From Mycobacterium sp. 1164985.4 (GTDB taxonomy: Bacteria > Actinomycetota > Actinomycetes > Mycobacteriales > Mycobacteriaceae), in contig NZ_LZMD01000040.1 in the NCBI RefSeq assembly GCF_001668575.1, positions 1 through 64,000 on the forward strand: DNA of 64,000 bases, given 5' to 3'. Positions 60,411 through 64,000 of this stretch are shown piece after piece. Position 1 is the first letter of the stretch, and every line of letters starts with the position of its first letter. Made by a program: the position numbers and the translations under genes. A model generated the notes under the pieces. The model saw only the letters and a list, made by a program, of their open reading frames with translations, was not told the origin of the DNA and did no database searches.

Positions 60411-62594
60411 GTGGCCCCGGTCATCGAGAACAAGCCGACGTTCTGCCGGATCTGCGAGCCGTTGTGCGGAATGATCGCGACGGTCGAGGACGGCCGCTTG
60501 GTCTCCTTGCGGCCCGATAAGGACCACCCGCTGTCGTCCGGTTTCGCCTGCCAGAAGGGCATCGCGTTCACCGAGGTCGTCAACGATCCGGATCGGGTGA
60601 CTCGGCCGCTGCGTCGCGGGCCGTCCGGCTTCGAAGAGGTGACCTGGGATGAGGCGATGGCCGACATTGCGGCCCGCCTGTCGGAGATTCTGCGCCGCCG
60701 CGGCTCCGGCGCCGTCGGCTGGTACATGGGCAACCCCGGGGCGTTCAGCTACGCGCACACCTTCGCGGCGCTGTTGTTCATGAAGGGACTCGGCCGTCAC
60801 GGCCACTACTTCACCGCGTCTTCGCAGGACACCAACAGCAGGCTCATCGCGAGCCAGCTGCTCTACGGGGTGCCGACGTCGGTGCCGATTCCCGATCTGA
60901 CGCGCACCGACCTGCTGGTCATGATGGGAGCGAATCCCATTGTGTCTCACGGTAGCTTCCTCACCGCGCCGCGGATCAAGGACCGCATGCACGCCATCGT
61001 CAAGCGCGGTGGGCGTGTGGTGATCATCGACCCTCGGCGCAGCGAGACGGCCATCGCGTTCGAATGGCTCGGCATCGTCCCGGATACCGACTCGCTGCTG
61101 TTGCTCTCGCTGCTGCACGTCATGTTCGCCGAAGGACTGGTCGACGTGGCCGCGTTGAATCGCAAGGCCGACGGCGTCGACTGGCTGCGGTCGCTGTGCG
61201 GGCCCTTCGCCCCGGAGTCGACGGCCGCTTTGACCGGGGTCGACGCCGACAGCGTGCGGGCGTTGGCGCACGACCTGGTGAACGCGCCGCGGGCGGCGGT
61301 CTACGGCCGGCTCGGCACCTGCGTCGGCAGCCACGGCACGCTGACGACGTATCTGATCGATGCGGTGAACCTGGTGGCAGGCAACCTCGACGTGCCGGGC
61401 GGTTCGGTGTTCAGTTCGATGCACACGATGGGCCAGCGGTGGCAGAACGTCGCGATGGGCGCGGTGATGCGGCGGTCGTACCGGCGGAAGCGTTCGCGGA
61501 TCAGCGGGACGCCGAGCGCGATCGGTTCCGAGCCCGCGGCGTTGATGGCCAAGGAGATCACGACACCGGGCGAGCGTCAGATCAAGGCGCTGTTCGTCTC
61601 GGCCGGTAACCCGGTGCTGTCGGTGCCCAACGGCGAGGAACTCGAGTCGGCCTTCGGCGAACTCGAGTTGTCGGTCGCGCTCGACTTCTACGTCACCGAG
61701 ACCAGCGCGCAGTGTGACTACATCCTGCCGGTCACGACGATGTACGAACGCGACGACTTCCCGTACACGTTCCAGGGCTTTCAGGCCACGCCGTTTCGGC
61801 AGGCGACCGAAGCCGTCCTCGCACCGGTGGGCGAGGCGCGTGGGGAGTGGGAGATCGCCGAGGACCTGGCGCGGCGACTGGCCCGTCGTGTGCCCGCCTT
61901 TGCGATGTTCTCCGGTGTGCGAAAACTGGGGCAGTTGTTGGGTTTCGAGGTGTCGCCGCGGGCCATGATGGACGGCCTGGTGCGGCTGTCGGAGGGTGGC
62001 GATAGGTTTGGCTTGCGACGAGGCGGGCTGTCGCTGCGACGGTTGACCCAAGAACATCCGCACGGCGTCGTGGTCGCACCGCACATCCGTACGGGCGTGC
62101 TGCGCGATGCGGTCGGCTATCCGTCGCGCCGGGTTCGGCTCGCGCATCCGGGGATTCGCGCCGAGTTCGACAAGTTGGCGCGGCGCGCGGCACCCGATGG
62201 CTATCCGCTGCGGATGATCGGCTTGCGCGAGCCGCGTTCGGAGAACTCGTGGATGCACAACTCACCGCTGTTGATGCGCGGCGATCGTCGTCAGCACGCG
62301 CTGATCCACGTCGACGATGCGGCAGAGCGCAACATCGTCGACGGCGACGACATGCGGATCACGTCGCCGTACGGCGCCATCACCGTTCCGGTGGTGACGA
62401 CGAAGGATCTCGTTCCGGGTGTCGTCGCGGTGCCACACGGATGGGGGCACAAGGGAACCGGAAGTTGGCGGCTGGCCAACCGCGCCGGCGGCGCGAACGT
62501 CAACCAGCTGACGTCCAGCGATCCCGACGATGTCGAAGCGCTGTCGGGCATGGCCTGGCTGACGGGCGTACCCATCCGCGTCGAGCGGGCCTAG
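60411..62594 (+). CDS. molybdopterin-dependent oxidoreductase
   Basis: A 727-residue enzyme of the DMSO reductase/formate dehydrogenase superfamily. Cys12, Cys15, Cys19 and Cys47 (FCRICEPLCGM, FACQKG) bind a [4Fe-4S] cluster; two molybdopterin guanine dinucleotide units are held by VMMGANPIVSHG, LFVSAGNPVLSVP and a C-terminal domain ending VPHGWGHKGTGSWR. There is no Tat signal, so it should be cytoplasmic. The Mo ligand cannot be named. It could hydroxylate or reduce an unactivated CoA ester. It diverges from the SCP-x-like thiolase and ends before two inverted family B repeats. The GTG start follows the palindrome by 12 bases, suggesting a leaderless transcript. Confidence 0.9.
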   Translation: MAPVIENKPTFCRICEPLCGMIATVEDGRLVSLRPDKDHPLSSGFACQKGIAFTEVVNDPDRVTRPLRRGPSGFEEVTWDEAMADIAARLSEILRRRGSGAVGWYMGNPGAFSYAHTFAALLFMKGLGRHGHYFTASSQDTNSRLIASQLLYGVPTSVPIPDLTRTDLLVMMGANPIVSHGSFLTAPRIKDRMHAIVKRGGRVVIIDPRRSETAIAFEWLGIVPDTDSLLLLSLLHVMFAEGLVDVAALNRKADGVDWLRSLCGPFAPESTAALTGVDADSVRALAHDLVNAPRAAVYGRLGTCVGSHGTLTTYLIDAVNLVAGNLDVPGGSVFSSMHTMGQRWQNVAMGAVMRRSYRRKRSRISGTPSAIGSEPAALMAKEITTPGERQIKALFVSAGNPVLSVPNGEELESAFGELELSVALDFYVTETSAQCDYILPVTTMYERDDFPYTFQGFQATPFRQATEAVLAPVGEARGEWEIAEDLARRLARRVPAFAMFSGVRKLGQLLGFEVSPRAMMDGLVRLSEGGDRFGLRRGGLSLRRLTQEHPHGVVVAPHIRTGVLRDAVGYPSRRVRLAHPGIRAEFDKLARRAAPDGYPLRMIGLREPRSENSWMHNSPLLMRGDRRQHALIHVDDAAERNIVDGDDMRITSPYGAITVPVVTTKDLVPGVVAVPHGWGHKGTGSWRLANRAGGANVNQLTSSDPDDVEALSGMAWLTGVPIRVERA

Positions 62595-62600
62595 TTTTTT

Positions 62601-62664
62601 GCGCGAGCGTGCGTGTTTGCACACGACACGCCGCGCAAGAGCAGCAGTTTCCGCACGCTTGCGG
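62601..62664 (+). repeat. palindromic intergenic repeat, family B, copy 2
   Basis: Same sequence family as 56679-56740: CGAGCGTGCGTGTTTGCACA followed by CGACACGCCG and a right arm CGCACGCTTGCG. It starts after a run of six T, just past the molybdoenzyme stop codon, so it may be a terminator. Confidence 0.6.
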
Positions 62665-62670
62665 GTGCCG

Positions 62671-62729
62671 ACCGTGCGTGAAGCGCCGAACATCCACGGC
62701 GTGTCGTGCGCAGACACGCACGCTCGCCG
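62671..62729 (-). repeat. palindromic intergenic repeat, family B, copy 3 (inverted)
   Basis: On the minus strand this reads GGCGAGCGTGCGTGTCTGC and then GCACGACACGCCG, matching copies 1 and 2. With copy 2 it forms an inverted pair between the convergent molybdoenzyme and CaiB genes. Confidence 0.55.
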
Positions 62730-62738
62730 GGTCACGTG

Positions 62739-63965
62739 CTACGCGATGGCGCCCTTCTCCTTCAACGCCTCGATGCGGTCCCAGTCCATGCCGATGTCCA
62801 TCAGCACCAGTTCGGTGTGCTCGCTGGCCTGCGGCGCGCGCGTCGTCTCCAGTGGCTCGTGATTGAACTGCACCGGCCCCCGCACGACCTTGAACGGTTT
62901 GCCGCCGTCGCCCGCCTCCACCTCGACGACCATGTCGTTGACGAGTGCCTGCTCGTCTCTGGTCAGATCGATGAAGCTCTGGAACGGCGCCCACTGACCC
63001 TTCATGGTCTTCAGCCGTTGACGCCAGTACTCGAACGGCTTACTGCTGATCTTTTCGCGGATCAATTCCGCTGCCGCGGCGGCGTTTTCGATCAACGGCA
63101 TGACGTCGCAAAACCGCGGGTCGTCGGCGAGCTCCGATAGTTCCAGATGTTCGAACGCGTCGCGGATGTACCCGGTCGGGCTGACGATGCACAGGTTGAT
63201 CGTGCCGCCGTCGGAGGTCAGGTAGTTGGCCATGAACGGGTTCACGCTCGGGCCCGTCGCATCGGGCATCAGCGAGCGCATGGTCTCGCCGGTCTCCATG
63301 CCCTGCGTCACGCTGGCTCCGCCCGCCCACCACGCGGTGCTCAGCAGCGAGACATCGATCTCGACCGCCTCGCCGGTGCGCATCCGGTGGAACAGCGCGG
63401 CCGAGATCCCGCCGGCGATGTTCATCCCGCCGATCGAGTCGCCGAAGGCCGGGATCCCCTGCGACAGTGCGCCGCCGATCTCCTCAGGGGTAAGGGCGTG
63501 ACCGACACCGCTGCGCGTCCAGAACGCGGTGCCGTCGAAACCGCCGGTGTCGCGCTCGGGCCCTTTGTCGCCGTAGGCGCTGCCGCGCGCGTAGATGATG
63601 TCGGGGTTCGCCGCCCGGATGTGCTCGACGTCGAACTTGTTCTTCTGCCGTTGCGCGGGAAGGTAGTTGGTGAGAAAGACGTCGGAGGTCTTGGCGATCT
63701 CGTAGAGCACTTCTTGGCCCTCGGGAGTCGAGACGTCGATGCCGACACTGCGCTTTCCGCGGTTGGGGTGTTCGATCAGCGGGTGGCGGTTGGGATCGAG
63801 TTGAAATCCGCCCATGTTGATGAACCCGCGTTGGGTGTCACCGCGCACCGGGTGTTCGACCTTGATGACGTCAGCGCCCCAATCGGCGAGGATCGCCCCC
63901 GCCGCCGGGACGAACGTGAACTGCGCGACCTCGAGGACCCGCACGCCCTCCATGACCTTGACCAA
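62739..63965 (-). CDS. CaiB/BaiF family CoA-transferase
   Basis: A 408-residue single-unit family III CoA-transferase: GVRVLEVAQFTFVPAAGAILADWGADVIKVE at the start, GEAVEIDVSLLSTAWW with the catalytic aspartate near residue 199, and TGGFDGTAFWTRSGVG. The FVPAAGAILADWGADV variant belongs to a mycobacterial group with unknown acid substrates. It probably exchanges CoA between a pathway product and an incoming acid, sparing ATP. It is convergent with the molybdoenzyme; nothing follows in the last 35 bases of the window. The ATG start is uncertain by a few codons. Confidence 0.88.
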   Translation of the reverse strand: MVKVMEGVRVLEVAQFTFVPAAGAILADWGADVIKVEHPVRGDTQRGFINMGGFQLDPNRHPLIEHPNRGKRSVGIDVSTPEGQEVLYEIAKTSDVFLTNYLPAQRQKNKFDVEHIRAANPDIIYARGSAYGDKGPERDTGGFDGTAFWTRSGVGHALTPEEIGGALSQGIPAFGDSIGGMNIAGGISAALFHRMRTGEAVEIDVSLLSTAWWAGGASVTQGMETGETMRSLMPDATGPSVNPFMANYLTSDGGTINLCIVSPTGYIRDAFEHLELSELADDPRFCDVMPLIENAAAAAELIREKISSKPFEYWRQRLKTMKGQWAPFQSFIDLTRDEQALVNDMVVEVEAGDGGKPFKVVRGPVQFNHEPLETTRAPQASEHTELVLMDIGMDWDRIEALKEKGAIA

Positions 63966-64000
63966 ATCGGCTCCTCGTACCTGGGCTCCGGCTGTTGAAT

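Noticed and set aside
1..64000. CRISPR array, tRNA, rRNA, prophage or intact insertion sequence
   Set aside because: No regularly spaced repeats, no RNA gene signatures and no transposase or integrase motifs were seen.

Overview
The window looks like chromosome from an actinomycete, most likely an environmental, fast-growing Mycobacterium (Mycolicibacterium). Reasons: very high GC with strong third-position bias; many acyl-CoA synthetases, acyl-CoA dehydrogenases, enoyl-CoA hydratases and SDRs; a mycofactocin-type SDR; a DosR-like box; and short promoter-to-ATG distances. The species assignment is inference. No rRNA, tRNA, CRISPR array or intact insertion sequence was recognised.

Layout. 0.1-4.4 kb: a tightly overlapping minus-strand operon (7Fe ferredoxin, SufR-like regulator with three cysteines, cupin, small unknown protein, group III truncated haemoglobin) next to ctaD. 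The same palindrome, TTTACA-N11-TGTAAA, lies just upstream of the ferredoxin gene and upstream of ctaD. 4.5-9.9 kb: housekeeping and accessory genes (long-chain acyl-CoA synthetase, SDR, MerR/GyrI regulator, small YdeI-like protein, NDH-2-like flavoprotein). 10.1-15.5 kb: minus-strand operon of phosphotransferase-like protein, SDR, double CaiB and crotonase. 15.5-18.8 kb: P450 remnant, exported low-complexity protein, nitronate monooxygenase-like enzyme. 18.9-21.7 kb: KshA-like Rieske oxygenase, DapB-like dehydrogenase and TetR regulator. 21.7-25.0 kb: universal stress protein with a DosR-like box and a FadE pair. 25.0-27.3 kb: gene-poor, with a poor-quality FAD-protein reading frame and a decayed EAL-like fragment. 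27.3-28.7 kb: purU and a MaoC hydratase.

28.8-45.4 kb is one acyl-CoA catabolic block arranged as two divergons. The first has mycofactocin-type SDR and FadE leftward, and SDR, thiolase, FadE and GntR rightward. The second has three crotonases and three acyl-CoA synthetases leftward, and thioesterase, GntR, crotonase and thiolase rightward. Together they contain activation, dehydrogenation, hydration, oxidation and thiolysis functions. 45.4-47.7 kb: two TetR genes and two small membrane proteins, one frameshifted.

47.8-64 kb is a second catabolic block: SDR, DapA-like aldolase, crotonase, two amidohydrolases, acyl-CoA synthetase, FadE pair, epimerase/3beta-HSD-like protein, SnoaL-like protein, alpha/beta hydrolase, SCP-x-like thiolase, molybdopterin oxidoreductase and CaiB transferase. 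A 17-bp palindrome (ACTGTAA-N3-TTACAGT type) occurs before its first gene and between thiolase and molybdoenzyme, which suggests control by the neighbouring TetR. The substrate cannot be read from the sequence; a cyclic, branched or otherwise complex carboxylate is the best guess. Three families of palindromic intergenic repeats sit at gene ends.
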